From Nymphaea colorata (taxonomy: Eukaryota > Streptophyta > Magnoliopsida > Nymphaeales > Nymphaeaceae): 64,000 nucleotides of DNA. The DNA lies in NCBI RefSeq assembly GCF_008831285.2, contig NC_045144.1:434001-498000 (forward strand), read 5' to 3'. Shown piece after piece: positions 12,160-23,640 of this stretch (the first letter of the stretch is position 1; the number at the start of each line of letters is the position of its first letter). Position numbers and translations under genes: made by a program. A model generated the notes under the pieces. It was given only the letters and a program-made list of their open reading frames with translations. It did not search any database and had not been told where the DNA came from.

Positions 12160-15100
12160 GGTTCAGTCCTTCCCATTTTCACTTTTCACCTATTCAAATC
12201 AGACCTTAGGCATGCAATATCTTGGATCATATAGATATGTAGCCCTCCACATACGTCATGATAAGGTCTAAGATGCCCAGCTAAGCAAGAAATCAAGTCT
12301 AAGGTCTCTGAGAAAACTTGTTCCTATAGGCCAATAAGCAAATTCTAGTCCATCAATTCGAGTTCTAATTCCAGATTTTTTAGAGTGACATCTCATCCAC
12401 ATCATGACAATGATGGTAAACACAAGTGCAGTTTCTCGTCTCCACTGCTCTTTTTCTCATTCCTCTTCTTAGCCACATGAACCTGCAGACCCGTCAAAGC
12501 CAGATATGAGATCGAGTTGGCTGCACATCCTTATGAACTCACAAGTATACAGTACCATACCAAAAAGGATGGGGTTTTTGGTATTTTCAATTTTTTTAAT
12601 GAAGTAATGTTAATTTTAGACTTTTTAACTTTTTCTTAACCTCTTTTTTAGCATTTTAAAATGTTTCTTTATTATTATATACAGGGAAAAAGATGGGGGT
12701 TTGGGTACTTTTGAATTTTTTATTATATACAATGTGGAGACATAGCACACTATAATGTGACAGTGGCCACAAGATTCAAGCCTTGAACTCCTTGAATATG
12801 AACTACCTTGCGACCCAGTTGCCATATGTACCTGGAGGCAATCAACCAATCGTTATTCAAGTGATTCCGAATGAAGCATGATTTAGCCAATTCATCATCA
12901 ATCGCCCATTTTAAAAGACACAGATTTGCTTATGGGTTTCTCTCAGTTTCCACTTGATTTCACATTTCACTCAGAGAAATTTCCAAAATATTGACAAAGT
13001 AGCTCTCAGCATCGATTTCACTCTCAAACTACAGGCCCACACGGTCCAGCATCTGCAGTTCGCCATCACCCATTGATGTTGAAGGCTCAGGCGACCATCT
13101 ATGGCGTTGTTGAGGAATCGATCAATGACATCACTGGAGTTGGTCAACGAGGGCATCTGCAGTTTCTCCAATGCATGCCTCCTCTTTGGTCATGTGAACC
13201 TGCAGAACTTAGGGATGTCAAAGGGTTGGGTTAGGTCAGACCAGGCTGACTCTTACCTAAATGAATGTGGGTGAACCGGATCTGGAAGAGCCTTCAGTTT
13301 TTTAACTTAAATTTTTTCAATCCAGACCAGACTGATTACCTTAGGGGCTGTATGACTGCAGTAACACATCGTTATTATTCTCCTAAATCTACCCAAAACA
13401 AAGGAGACATATTCATATAACACTGTAACAATTCTTCTATGAATCTGTCTTATTTGCAACAATGTATTACCGTTGCCAAACAGCCTCTTAGATCTACCCA
13501 AGGGTTGAAAGTTTTTGTTGGGTTTTTGGATATACATATTAAACCAAATGTAAAACCACACCAAACCCAGAAGCAAAAAGTAGGTGGATATATGTTTGTA
13601 TGTGTACGTATCTATTGTTCTTTTGTGTACTCGATGCTCCAATTGTTTAAACCATTACAAATTAGTCTTTAAAAGAACTGTTAATTGTTGCTAAAAACAC
13701 TGGCAACTGTTGCTATGAACATATCGTAAACCATTGCTAATGCTCATTTTTGACAACTAGTTTTCAGTGATACATATATATATATATAGACTCAGGTCAT
13801 CCCGACTTCAATTCAATTACAGCCACCCAATATAATGCATTGAGCACGTAAATAAATGCATTCCTCAGTACGAGTCCCTAAGTGATCTACTGTGAGACAT
13901 CGGAGGATTTCTCTATGCAAAGCTGGGTTGAGAAATTCATGGATTATATATATATATATATATAAAGAAAAAGAGATATAATATATGTGTTCTTTCCAAA
14001 ACTTAAACTGGTTCGACATTATACAAATCAACCTCTAGTTACTAAAACTTTGATCTCACTGCCTCTCTCTCGTATATGGAAGAATAGACCCCATATGACT
14101 AAAGTAGCGGTGGATTAGGCTGGACCAAGGCTTGACAAAGCCATGCTTGGGCTGACCCAAAGCCTTTATCGGCTATCCAAGCTTGGTCTGTTTAGTTATC
14201 CGGCTGGGCCTGACCATCAACTTCATGTTTATCTTCTATCCGATCCGATATCTATGGGCAGAGGGGGGGGGCACCTAGACCATGACCCCACCCAGCTAAT
14301 AAAAAAACAATTACATTAAAAAAATTAAAAAAAATTAGTTGCGTAATGTATTTTTTGGATTCGAGTTTGGTTTGGCCCTACCCGGATAAGTTTGTTGGAC
14401 CGTTTGGGCCGCCCTTGGAAAAAATCCTCGCTCTACCCCTGCCAATATCTATCCTTATTTGAAACTCTTCACATTTCATTTTCTAATATTTTGGAAACCA
14501 TTGGGAATATGTCAAGAGTTTGTATGGGAGTCGATCTGCTGGCATCATGCCAAAAGTTGTGGGAAAAAAAAAGGATCAAGATATGTATTTGGACCAAGTC
14601 AAGCCCCCGATACCTGACCCAGGCCAGCTATCCCTGCGAGTTTTTTTATCTGCCCACTAGGTCAAATGGGTCCCAATTGTCCATCTGGAGCCTGGCCCAG
14701 TGCCTACCCTCAGAATAAAGTCATAGTGTTTTGGCAGCATATATAGGACTTTTTCTAGGAAGTTCCCACTGATATTGTGTGAGTGAAAGGTTTGCCATCA
14801 TTGAGAACTTACTTGTCAGCTAATTAACATTTTTGGGTCATGCATTTGAAAGAACCAAACATGGATTTTTTTGCACCCTTTAGATATGATAAAAGTCATT
14901 CAGTGCATCAGTTTATAGTAATGTAATTAAAATATCATTAGATGCCATACAATGGAACTAATTGGTCTTCACCTATAAAAATTAAAGACTACTTAAGATA
15001 TTACTAGTACTTTTATATGGGACAATTCTAGCATGTCGAATACCCAGTGTTGTTAGGTAATTATAAAGTTAAAAATCTATGGTTGAAAGCACCACAAACA

Positions 15101-15540
15101 GTTGTTGAAATCACTACAAACTATTATAAAACACACTACCACCACAAACTATAAACCGTTGCTAATACCCCTTCAGTGTCTATATTTTAGCAAATAATTT
15201 TTATTTTGAGATATATGACCAAATGTAGCATCCATCAAACTTGAATCCACACACACACATGTTCAAATTTGTCATATGTCAGATCTTTTCTTATTACTAA
15301 AAAAAAAAATCGGTCGCTAAAGCATGCAGCTGTATTAGCAATAGTGTATCACATAGAACCTATTTATGGCACTTTTAGGAATGATTTATGGTGTTGTCAG
15401 TGACATATTTTAAATCTTTTAGTCGTCCAACATCTAGAAGATTAAAATGAATATATATGTATATTTGTTTATTTAATATTTATTTATCTATATTTTTAAT
15501 TATATTTATATTTATATTGGTTCTTCGTTCTTGAAAACAT
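12160..15540 (+). repeat. Segmental repeat family X, copy X2, left arm of a large inverted duplication
   Basis: The first 1.8 kb matches X1, with X1's 4,600-6,190 largely missing (junction near 12,730). From 12,730 to 15,540 the block matches the reverse complement of about 37,320-35,950, apart from an internal stretch (about 13,290-14,100) that the right arm lacks but that X1 shares in part (6,680-7,310). 15,060-15,400 has repeated words such as TTGCTAA and CACTAC, and reappears in reverse at 36,110-36,420. The minus frame 13,813-14,031 and plus frame 14,392-14,718 have no known domain. Confidence 0.75.
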
Positions 15541-18200
15541 TAATATTCAAAACGAATCTTGTTCTTACTAATTTGCCTGTATTGCTAAAAACGATGCAAA
15601 ACGACAAAAATGCATGAAGCTCCAATGCTGTGATGTATACCTTGTCCCTTCATTTGGGGCCAGAAATGCCACCACCTTCCTTGACCAGGAACTGTTCCGA
15701 CGCAGTTGGGCTGGGTATCCCCTTCCATTAATGATGAAAAAGAATACAAAGAATAAAAAAAAATCAACAGCAAAAACACAATTAAGAACCAGCATCACTA
15801 AACCTCGACACTCTTGCTCGCTCAGCAAAGAGATAGCCTCCAAAGACAAGTGATTTTAACCACATTGAGGAAAACCTTCTTCTCACTATTGAGCCTACCA
15901 AAGAACCAGCGTCACTCTCTTAGTTCCTTGACACGAGAACTAAGAGCATGACAGTTTGTGATTAGAGTAACATGACAGTCTTCAGGAATCCTCTATGTAA
16001 GAACAGAATCCATAATTCTGATCATGTTTGAGAAAAGAAACCTTTGTACCACCAACCTGGTTTTCCTGATTGGGGAGGCATTAAACCAAAGTGAACCAGC
16101 CACTTTATAAACATTTGCAACACAAGCAGTGACCATTTCCATCCACCACTCATCTCTACTCTGACAATGCCAAAAAGGACTGAAAATTATGGTTTGTAGC
16201 CAGATATTTATCGCCTATTTTACACATTTTCCTTATTGTTGTTTATTCATGCTTGATCTTAACCATTTCTTTAGCACCACCTGATTTTTGGAACAGCATA
16301 GCTTCCAGATTATGATGTTGAAGCAGGCATGCCAACACCATCCGAATTCTTTACATGAGAACCTCTTCCTCCACCACCAGTTCCAGATAGAGAAAGAGTC
16401 TATCCTATGGAATTTATCAACCATGAATAGATGTATTGCTAAATGTTCATAGCATAAGTATCCCACAAACTTTACAGGTGACCATGAATTCTAGATTTTT
16501 GGCTCACAAACTTTACAGGTTTACAATTTTCTTTAGAACAAAGAAAATCTGCACTTTGCATGAGCCAAAGTTGAAGGCAATCTCCAATGCATTGCACATG
16601 TCTCCATAGATTTCACTCAATGTGGTGCTGTTTTAACATTTCCTTAACAGACTTTCGAAGGAAAGGTTCTGCCTCCCCAAACAGATCCGATGGAATCTGC
16701 TTGAGTAAAACATCCCCGCAGTCTACCCAGAACTTCGTCAGCTCTCCATTCATCATCTTTCAAGTAACAGATTAGATCCCCACCAAGAGAAGAAATATTG
16801 GGAAACATTTCCACAAACCAAGACTTTTCCTACTCAAATATTTCTTCATGCATAATACTCATCCACCTTCCTATTGTACATCCTAGAAGCAACAGGTTAG
16901 CTTCATTGACCTCTTTAAATTTTATAATACTCATCCCACCTTCCTATTTATGAAAAGTCAAGACATTCAAGGCATTTAAATGGGGCTTACCTGTGTCTGA
17001 CTGTTCCTATAAAAAACAGCACATAATCTGTTCTATTTTCTTAATGACACCAAGCGGGCACTTGAACAGCAACATCCAGCAAATACAAAGTGCTTCTAAT
17101 ACTGATTTGATCAATCAGATCCTACCTGCATAGGAAAGTAGCATTCGTTTTCATAAACTTAGTCTACTTTGCATTTTTAAAACAATAAGAATCAGATCAA
17201 CGTTCTCAAATTCGTTGGCTTGGGAGGGAGACCCAAATGTCGAGTAGGAAACTGTCCTAGGCTCTAGCCAAACTGATTACAAATACTTGCAATCTTGCTT
17301 TGGACCATATTGAAAGAGAAGAATGCTGATTTTTGAAGGTTAATCATCATTCCAGCATAGAGTTCAAATAGGAAAAAAAAATTGTAGATGAAGAAAGCCT
17401 TTCTTGAAGGCTTTTAAGAAAATCAAGATGTCATCAGCGTAGATTGTAGAAAAAACTCCCTCTATGCCTCTTCCAATATGCGGGACTTCAATCATTCTTC
17501 TTTCCATTGCAGCTTGCAATGTACGTGAAAATATTTTCATAACAATGAGGAATAAAATGAAGATAAAGGGTATCTTTTTTGCAGACCCTGAAAATATCCA
17601 AGCACAAGGAGGAGAGATTGATGGATGTTTCTATCTTACAAAAAACAACCTTGCATGTTGGAAATGACCCACTTTAGTACCTTCTTCATTCTCGAAACCA
17701 TGATTCTGAAAATAAATTTCAGTACACTAGTTGCTTAACAAATTCTAAATCAATTTAAGAATTAAGATTATATGATTTCTGCCTAGTTTCTTAACAAACT
17801 TTCCTTTCTAAAAAGAAATCTCTAATTGCGACGGTGATATTAGTCCTTACCATGTCCCAATTATTTTGAAAGAACGAATTCGGAAACCCATCCAGACCTG
17901 GTGCACTATTGAGTTGGCACCCACAACAGCCTATTACACTTCCTCATCTGAAGTGGGACTTTTGTCCGTTAAGTTTCCTTTTATAAATATGCAGTGGCCA
18001 ACAGCAAGCTCATCCATAATCATTTTGTTGAGTTGTCACTGGCAAAAAATCTTTAAAAATAAGTACATGCTGAAAGAATTTTATCGTCCTCATAAAACTC
18101 CCCATCATCCATCTTCATGTGCAAGAGTCCATTTTTTTGGACATTTTCTTCAACATAGCATGAAATAGTTTGCTGTTATTATCCTTATTTTAGCCATGAT
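15541..18200 (-). pseudogene. LINE (non-LTR retrotransposon) copy 1, 5'-truncated reverse transcriptase to 3' end
   Basis: On the minus strand the order is: region before the RT fingers (about 18,190-17,850, with APGLDGF), RT palm with Tyr-Ala-Asp-Asp (17,430-17,441), thumb, and the C-terminal zf-RVT-like region (16,466-16,233, rich in Trp and Cys). The 3' end has the phrase TTAATGGAAGGGG (about 15,727-15,740). It is homologous to the second half of the LINE at 30.5-36.0 kb in opposite orientation. ORF1 and endonuclease are missing because the homology stops at about 18,200, where an aspartic-protease scrap begins. No frame longer than about 100 codons survives, so it is inactive. Confidence 0.85.
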
Positions 18201-18260
18201 AACCTTTCATTTCGCTAATGCAGACTGGAAGCTTCCACCTTCAATATCCTCACAAGGCGG
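18196..18260 (+). pseudogene. Aspartic protease C-terminal scrap
   Basis: The frame reads ITFHFANADWKLPPS, the strand-loop motif common to the C-terminal lobe of CDR1/nepenthesin-like pepsin-family proteases. The same motif is at about 28,430-28,475 (minus) in the larger pseudogene and, decayed, near 63,600. It abuts the 5' break of LINE copy 1. Context shows it is the remnant of an internal deletion in an inverted copy of the 28.4-39.3 kb block. After about 18,250 the frame runs into unrelated GC-richer sequence. Confidence 0.6.
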
Positions 18261-19080
18261 ACCTATCCTCTATGGCAGAATTAAGGAGCGCCTTCACCTT
18301 CGAGGCAACCGAGCCTCTATCCACTGGAGCCTACTCATCACCAGCAAGGATTGCCGTAGCCGAGAAGGAGACCCCTCTCGTATTCCAGCAGCAATCGGCA
18401 GAAGCTTCACTTCCCTCGGCCAGGTGGGCCGAGTCTTCATCCTCGGTTGCTGAAATAACTTGAGGGCAGCACCAAGCTGCCGGTTCTCACCTGAGTCCTT
18501 TGCTGCCCTAAGCCAGGACCGACTAGCAGGTATACTTCTTCCCTCCGTATAACAATGGGATTCTTTGGGTCTTTTGCTTTATAATCGGCAATAGCCTTGG
18601 CATCCACAATGGTACCTTGGAGGCACAAGTGCTGAAAACATGACCGTGGGCTGCCTGACCACCTATGGGCTTGGGTATGGTTTGGCCGTCCTAGGCATGT
18701 ATGACAGGATGTGTTGGATGTGCATGCTTGAATGGTTTGTTGAGTGAGGAGAGATATTCATGTATTGATCGCGCTTGTACTAGCCTCACAACCTTCTAGC
18801 ATTTGTAGTAGGTTCAAGCTTTTGGGAGGGTATTCTCTCCTGTATTTACTTCCCAGGGATTTTTGAGCCGGGGTTGCTGTCCGGCTGGGTATTCATCTTG
18901 TAAATAACTTGTTTTTAGTTTTGTCCAACGGCTCTTCCGAGAGATCATGGGAGAGGATCGGCATCTGGCAGAGGTCTTGGTCAATGCGGGTCTCGTCCTA
19001 ACAGGTACCTGGCCATATTGAGTCGGGGCCAAGGGCAGCCTTTTGACCCTAGGGCCGACCCAATAAATACTTTCCTCGTA
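18261..19080. other. GC-richer unassigned stretch
   Basis: This stretch is clearly GC-richer than its surroundings. Plus frames 18,218-18,463 and 18,196-18,453 and minus frames 18,437-18,628, 18,814-19,032 and 18,981-19,163 overlap. None has a domain I recognise. It might be part of a Gypsy-class LTR or gag leader, judging by composition only. No second copy was seen in this window, unlike most neighbouring sequence. Confidence 0.35.
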
Positions 19081-19530
19081 AGACCTGTTTTAGCAAAAGA
19101 AGTGAAGTATGCAACTTTAGTTTGAAAGCAGAGAGTGCCTTCAGTACATAATGGATCCTTCATGTCCCTTTTTCAACAGTACCAAGGAGTAATCAGTCAT
19201 GACATAATCAAGATGGTTGAACTTTTCTTTGGAATAAGAAGAATGGTGAAGAAGTTTAATAGCACTGTGATTGTCCTGATTCTCAAGATAAAAGGAGCTG
19301 CAAGTGTACAGCAGTAGTGACCTATTTCCCCATGTAACTTCTTATATAAGGTCATTTCAAAGTGCTCGATGGAGGGAAAGTAGGATAAAAAGGAAAAGAA
19401 AGGAATTGTGGAGAAAGGGAGAGGAAACAAAATTAAAGAAACAAATAATTATAAAAGCTTGTTTGAAGAGAAAAGGAAAGGAATTGTTCAAACCATGCTT
19501 CTTTAGACTGCATTACGGAAAAAAAAGAAA
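19080..19530 (+). pseudogene. LINE reverse transcriptase N-terminal fragment
   Basis: The translation contains VIVLILKIKGAAS, then after a stop RPISPCNFLYKVISK (about 19,262-19,360). These match the first conserved blocks of plant LINE reverse transcriptases (I-L-I-P-K ... R-P-I-S-L-C-N). The block is repeated in reverse at 41,720-42,265. After about 19,370 the sequence becomes purine-rich (19,370-19,520). It is a short, stop-interrupted relic, not obviously the same subfamily as the two larger LINEs. Confidence 0.7.
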
Positions 19531-20064
19531 GAATTTAAGTTGAGAAAGAATTTAAGTTGGTTTGCAATAAGACCCACAAACACTCTAGAACTTATTAGCA
19601 AGTAAAATATATTTGATTTAATTATACGGCTGGGATTCCAGGGTTTGCATAAACCTATTTTATATGTAGCATAACGTTTATTATATATATATATATGTTT
19701 TACTTAAATGACTTTTAAATAATTTATCACCTTAAAATTAATAATGAAAGATAAACTTTAGCAGTGGAGTACTTAATGTAAAAGGCGAAGCAAACCAAAT
19801 ATGTTTATGACCTCAGGGTTTAGCTATGCAACCATTAAAATGTGTGAAGGCCTTCATCCAAGAAATCCATTGATTTCCTACATCCTATTGATAGGGACCC
19901 TTAAATAACTTGATAAGATACAATAATGGTTTCCATAAATTATTTCTTACCATTCATACTTGCATCTCATCAATGATTTCCAATTTTGATTGCAAATTGA
20001 AAATGTCATGCTATCGTTTAACAAGTAAAGTCCAGTTTTTCATGCGAATGGAACTAATAGATAG
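19531..20064. other. AT-rich spacer, no gene recognised
   Basis: It contains a (TA) tract at 19,683-19,697 and no recognised domain. The short plus frame 19,910-20,098 overlaps the MITE described next and is not a gene candidate. Confidence 0.45.
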
Positions 20065-20259
20065 GGAGACCACCATTGTCAGAGCTAGAAATTTCTGATT
20101 GAGGGGCATTCTGAGTTTAAATTTTAAACTTGAAGGGGCACTCAAATGAAAAAAAAAAAAACTAAATTCAATTATGTTTACATATGTAAATAAGGAAAAA
20201 TTTGTAGGCTGATGTCGGTAATTGCCCACACCAGATGTAGCTCTGCCACGGAGACCACC
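20065..20259. mobile_element. MITE with 10-bp target-site duplication
   Basis: A 10-bp direct repeat GGAGACCACC flanks the element (20,065-20,074 and 20,250-20,259). Just inside are inverted termini CAGAGCTA (20,080-20,087) and TAGCTCTG (20,238-20,245). The inside is about 175 bp, with a poly-A run (20,148-20,160) and the phrases GAGGGGCATTCTGAG and GGGGCACTC. No coding capacity is present. A 9-10 bp duplication fits Mutator-type transposases, though the short inverted ends are also compatible with hAT-like elements, which usually give 8 bp. Confidence 0.7.
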
Positions 20260-20659
20260 TCGAGCCACAGATTACTGATTACCTCTTCATGTTTCACCAC
20301 ATGGAAATTGCAGTTGTCATTTGCCATACCATAAAAATATTTTGGAGATGAATGTTTCAGTTTGTTTGACTATCTTGGAAGGCTTGAAGTGAAGCAAAAT
20401 GAGTTTGAATATTATAATAATGGTGAAGAAGATGAATAGATAGGTTGCATATTTTAATTGTTTGATAATATGATGTAAAAACAGTAAAACATATATTGTA
20501 AGTCTTTAAGACCTCAATTTTTATCATCTTAATCATGTCATTATCATTATGTCCATAGATGAAGATTTATGAATATTTATTATGTGTGTGATATGTAATG
20601 AGTTCTTTTATATAGAAAACATTTTTCTAGATTTTTTCTGAATTATCGCTATTTTAGGA
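20260..20659. other. AT-rich spacer, no gene recognised
   Basis: Only low-complexity AT-rich sequence is visible; no domain, inverted repeat or second copy was noticed. Confidence 0.45.
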
Positions 20660-21130
20660 TTTTTTTAGTTGCTAACAAATTACAAAAATAAATTTACAAT
20701 ATGCTTACAATACAATATGCTTACAAGACCCTCAAAAGAGCAGTTGTCAAGGGGGCTGGCAAAAATTGAGCAGGAAAATAAAGCTACTACTGTCAGGGAG
20801 GTTGTTCCATATGAAGAATTGATATGGAAATTTGGTGCAGAAAGGCAAAAAATTGTAGGTGGATGGGTTGATAGAAATCCGGTTGTTTCCAAGTCATACT
20901 TCAAATAGAAATTAATTTTTAATAATGATTAATTTTAACATTTAATTAAGAACTTTATTTTGATTTGCAGGTTGGGAAGGCACGAAAGGAAAAGAAAATA
21001 TGGATGAAGTTGGTACTTAATTAAGAACTTTATTTTGATTTGCAGGCAGAGAAGGCACGAAAGGAAAAGAAAATGTGGATGAAGTTGAAGCTATGGCTAG
21101 CAAGATAATAAAATCTTGGAAGTGTCTGAC
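20660..21130 (+). pseudogene. Exon-like gene fragment with a tandemly duplicated acceptor and exon
   Basis: Frame 20,669-20,908 contains SKEQLSRGLAKIEQENK followed by a charged stretch that looks like real protein. A 75-bp unit then occurs twice in tandem (20,942-21,016 and 21,017-21,089). Each begins with an AT-rich intron-like run ending in TTTGCAG, a good splice acceptor, followed by exon-like sequence encoding KGKENVDEVEAMASKI in the second copy. Single reversed copies of the unit are at about 41,650-41,700 and 49,995-50,040. I do not recognise the parent gene. It is probably a host gene piece carried by a transposable element. Confidence 0.45.
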
Positions 21131-21900
21131 AATGAATAGCCATCTTTTCTTTTCTTAGTCAGACCAGAAAAATTATGTTATCAATTAAACATTTTCATGA
21201 TTTGGGTCAAATGACTCATAAATTGAATGTTTCTTTGGTAAATGATCGCCATGGGCCAGACCCAACTAGCATTCAATCGACCCTATTTTTTGTGTTAAGA
21301 CTGAACCAATTAAAAAAATCAGTACATTCTATAGAGATCTTTCCTAGTGTCAGGTGAGCAAGATCCTAAATAAAATGTACTTATTTCACCATCGGAAAAT
21401 AAATAATGAATCATGACAAGTTTAGAAGATCAGCACATATAATTGTGCAAGGTCATCTGTAGACATAGATAATGACTGTTATTTGTAGGGTCAGGTTAGG
21501 CATCTTTCCAGATAGAAAGCATACTAGAAGCATCAAACAAAGCAATTCTAGTGGCAATATATATTTGTGTGCATGTCTATATATATATAACATTCAAACA
21601 TGCTAGATAATATTATCAGATGAGTAAAATGAAAAGCCTGGAAGTATGATAAATAGTTGGCAAAATCATCATGCACACTATTGCCGCATGATAAATGGTT
21701 GGTACTTTTTTAATGACAGGTTTTTAATTTTTAAGGACCAGTCAAGATCCAGAATTCAATAGATATGATCAGTATATATATACATATATATATTCAGCCC
21801 ATATCCACATTCACCCACTTAACAGTTGAGATAAAGATGCAGATAAAGAAAGTATAAACTAATATTAGATGACGAAAATACCTATCACTTTTTTCTTTTT
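21131..21900 (+). repeat. Repeat family Z, forward copy
   Basis: It recurs in reverse at about 41,080-41,640 and, in part, at 49,680-49,980. Shared anchors are TTTGGGTCAAATGACTCAT (21,199), GATCTTTCCTAG (21,335), and AAGCATACTAGAAGCATC (21,518). It runs on from the duplicated exon-like unit, so both belong to one repeat. No conserved ORF was found. Confidence 0.75.
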
Positions 21901-22072
21901 AGTATTCTGTCGTCCATTCATTATAATGAATCAAATAGTCGTTAACTTTGAAGAACCAAAGTCACCTCTGCTATATATATAAAATATAAAAGAGGCATAG
22001 AATGATATGGCCAAAATGACCATAGCATACCTGCAAACCCTTCAGCGCATGATCCTCTGCCCAATGAACTAT
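21901..22072. other. Unassigned flank of the assembly gap
   Basis: Short AT-rich stretch up to the gap. 21,870-21,900 shares a phrase (GAAAATACCTATCACTTTTTTC) with 43,316-43,337. Nothing else recognised. Confidence 0.4.
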
Positions 22073-22172
22073 NNNNNNNNNNNNNNNNNNNNNNNNNNNN
22101 NNNNNNNNNNNNNNNNNNNNNNNNNNNNNNNNNNNNNNNNNNNNNNNNNNNNNNNNNNNNNNNNNNNNNNNN
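22073..22172. other. Assembly gap (100 N)
   Basis: Exactly 100 N bases. This is a conventional placeholder for a gap of unknown size, so the true distance and even the adjacency of the flanks are uncertain. Confidence 0.99.
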
Positions 22173-22345
22173 AAAAGCTATGGACGGCTGAGTTCCAAGT
22201 CTCGGCTGATGATGGCTGAGGAGTGGCCGAGGCCAGGCCAGGCCAAAGGCTCACAACCAAGGTTAGCCTAGGCAAGGCAGGCCGAAAGTTGGCTGCTGAG
22301 CAAGAGATGTCAAGGCTGACACCGGGTTAGCAGATTTTACCGACT
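22173..22345. other. GC-rich block next to the gap
   Basis: The block is rich in GGCCGAGGCCAGGCCAGGCC-type words (22,220-22,290). It ends in a phrase containing CCGACTCCGGGTCTAGGGTCCCC. Composition differs sharply from both sides. No domain or RNA gene was recognised. Confidence 0.4.
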
Positions 22346-23640
22346 CCGGGTCTAGGGTCCCCACCATTTTCAGATTTGTTTTTGGTTTTTTATGTTCTTA
22401 TCTAGCTGTATAGGTAAGGCCCAAGATCAAGAACTAGAAGGTGATTTGATCCTAACATTATGGGTTTTCCTGAACTTGGTCGCCTGCCAAGCCTGTTGTG
22501 GTTGGCGAACCACGAGCCTCTGATGCCATTCACCATTCAACGACAACTTTTCTAGAAAAACCAAAGTACGTAATAGTTAATACACCGGAGTTTGCTGTAG
22601 TGTTGTTAAAGGCATCCTTAGGAATGTGTTGTTGACGTACTGAACACGAATAATGCCTTTTCTTTTCATGTTTGTTGTGGTTTAAAGCATATGGAAGATA
22701 TGACTCAGGGTCTTTGTCATGAACATGTGTTGCGTGTGTCTCTCTCATACCCAAGTAGAAGACATGTTCACGTGCACCCAAGTACCGAAAAACATGTATT
22801 TGTTGATGTGGAGCTTGTGCTTTGAATTCTTATGGCATTTCTAAAATATCACAATGCAGATGGAATATGGCTATTGGTGTATTAGTGCAGCCTAGAAGGC
22901 TAAAACTGTGGCTTACGGGACCACTGTCAAAAGTGCATATGTAGTGTTTTTATTTTCAGAGCTAACATGTCAATTCATACAGTTAAAAGCATGCTTTCTT
23001 TTTGTGCTCGTAGCTAAATCTTAGTTATGAGATCTAATTGCAGGACTTGCCTTTGGTTGCTCAAGTTTATTGCAGGTGGGACATTTGCATTGTACTCACG
23101 GATATGCAAGCATGTAAAGCTCTGTCTTCTTCCAAACCAATTGTCATATAATGCTTGTATCAAGTTCAACTGAAGGTGGCACCTCTACAGCTTGGGTTGT
23201 CAATAACGATTAAAGAAAGGAAGTGTGTAAGCTTCCTTGTCACTGAAAAAGGATGTTCTCGTGTTTCTTCTTGTTGGTAACATTAGTGTCCACTGTCTTT
23301 TGATGTCATTCATTGTTGAATTTCTCCGAACTAGTTTTCATATAGGTTTTTAATGTCATTATGTACTATGTTTTAATTTCACTTTGTTTTTGACTTTTTT
23401 TTTTACTTTTTCTACTTTCAATTTTGTCTTTACAATTTTTTTAATGTAAATTAAAGTTATTTAATCATTAACCATATTGACGTACAAAAAAAATTATGCA
23501 TCAGTATAGCGACACTTAACCTATACCTGCCTCTACTCCTGCTAGCTGCTCTCAACATGTGTTATGGACTTATGGTCACCTTTTAAAGGTGTACTGATTT
23601 TTATGAGTCGCCTCCATCAGATGGGTAGAACCCTTGTGGC
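22346..23640. other. No gene recognised
   Basis: AT-rich with scattered short frames, the longest being 22,530-22,781 minus at 83 codons without a domain. Two phrases near 23,035-23,080 end in TTGCAG and look like splice acceptors. They could be part of another captured gene, but I cannot identify one. T-rich tracts lie at 23,385-23,445. Confidence 0.4.

Noticed and set aside
15104-15150. CACTAC repeats as a CACTA element end
   Set aside because: The words occur several times inside a longer X-associated repeat and not at a boundary in either the 15-kb or the 36-kb copy.
22595-22606. CACTA transposon terminus (CACTACAGCAAACTCC on minus)
   Set aside because: Only one such end was seen, with no inverted partner and no 3-bp target duplication. 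CACTAC is common by chance.
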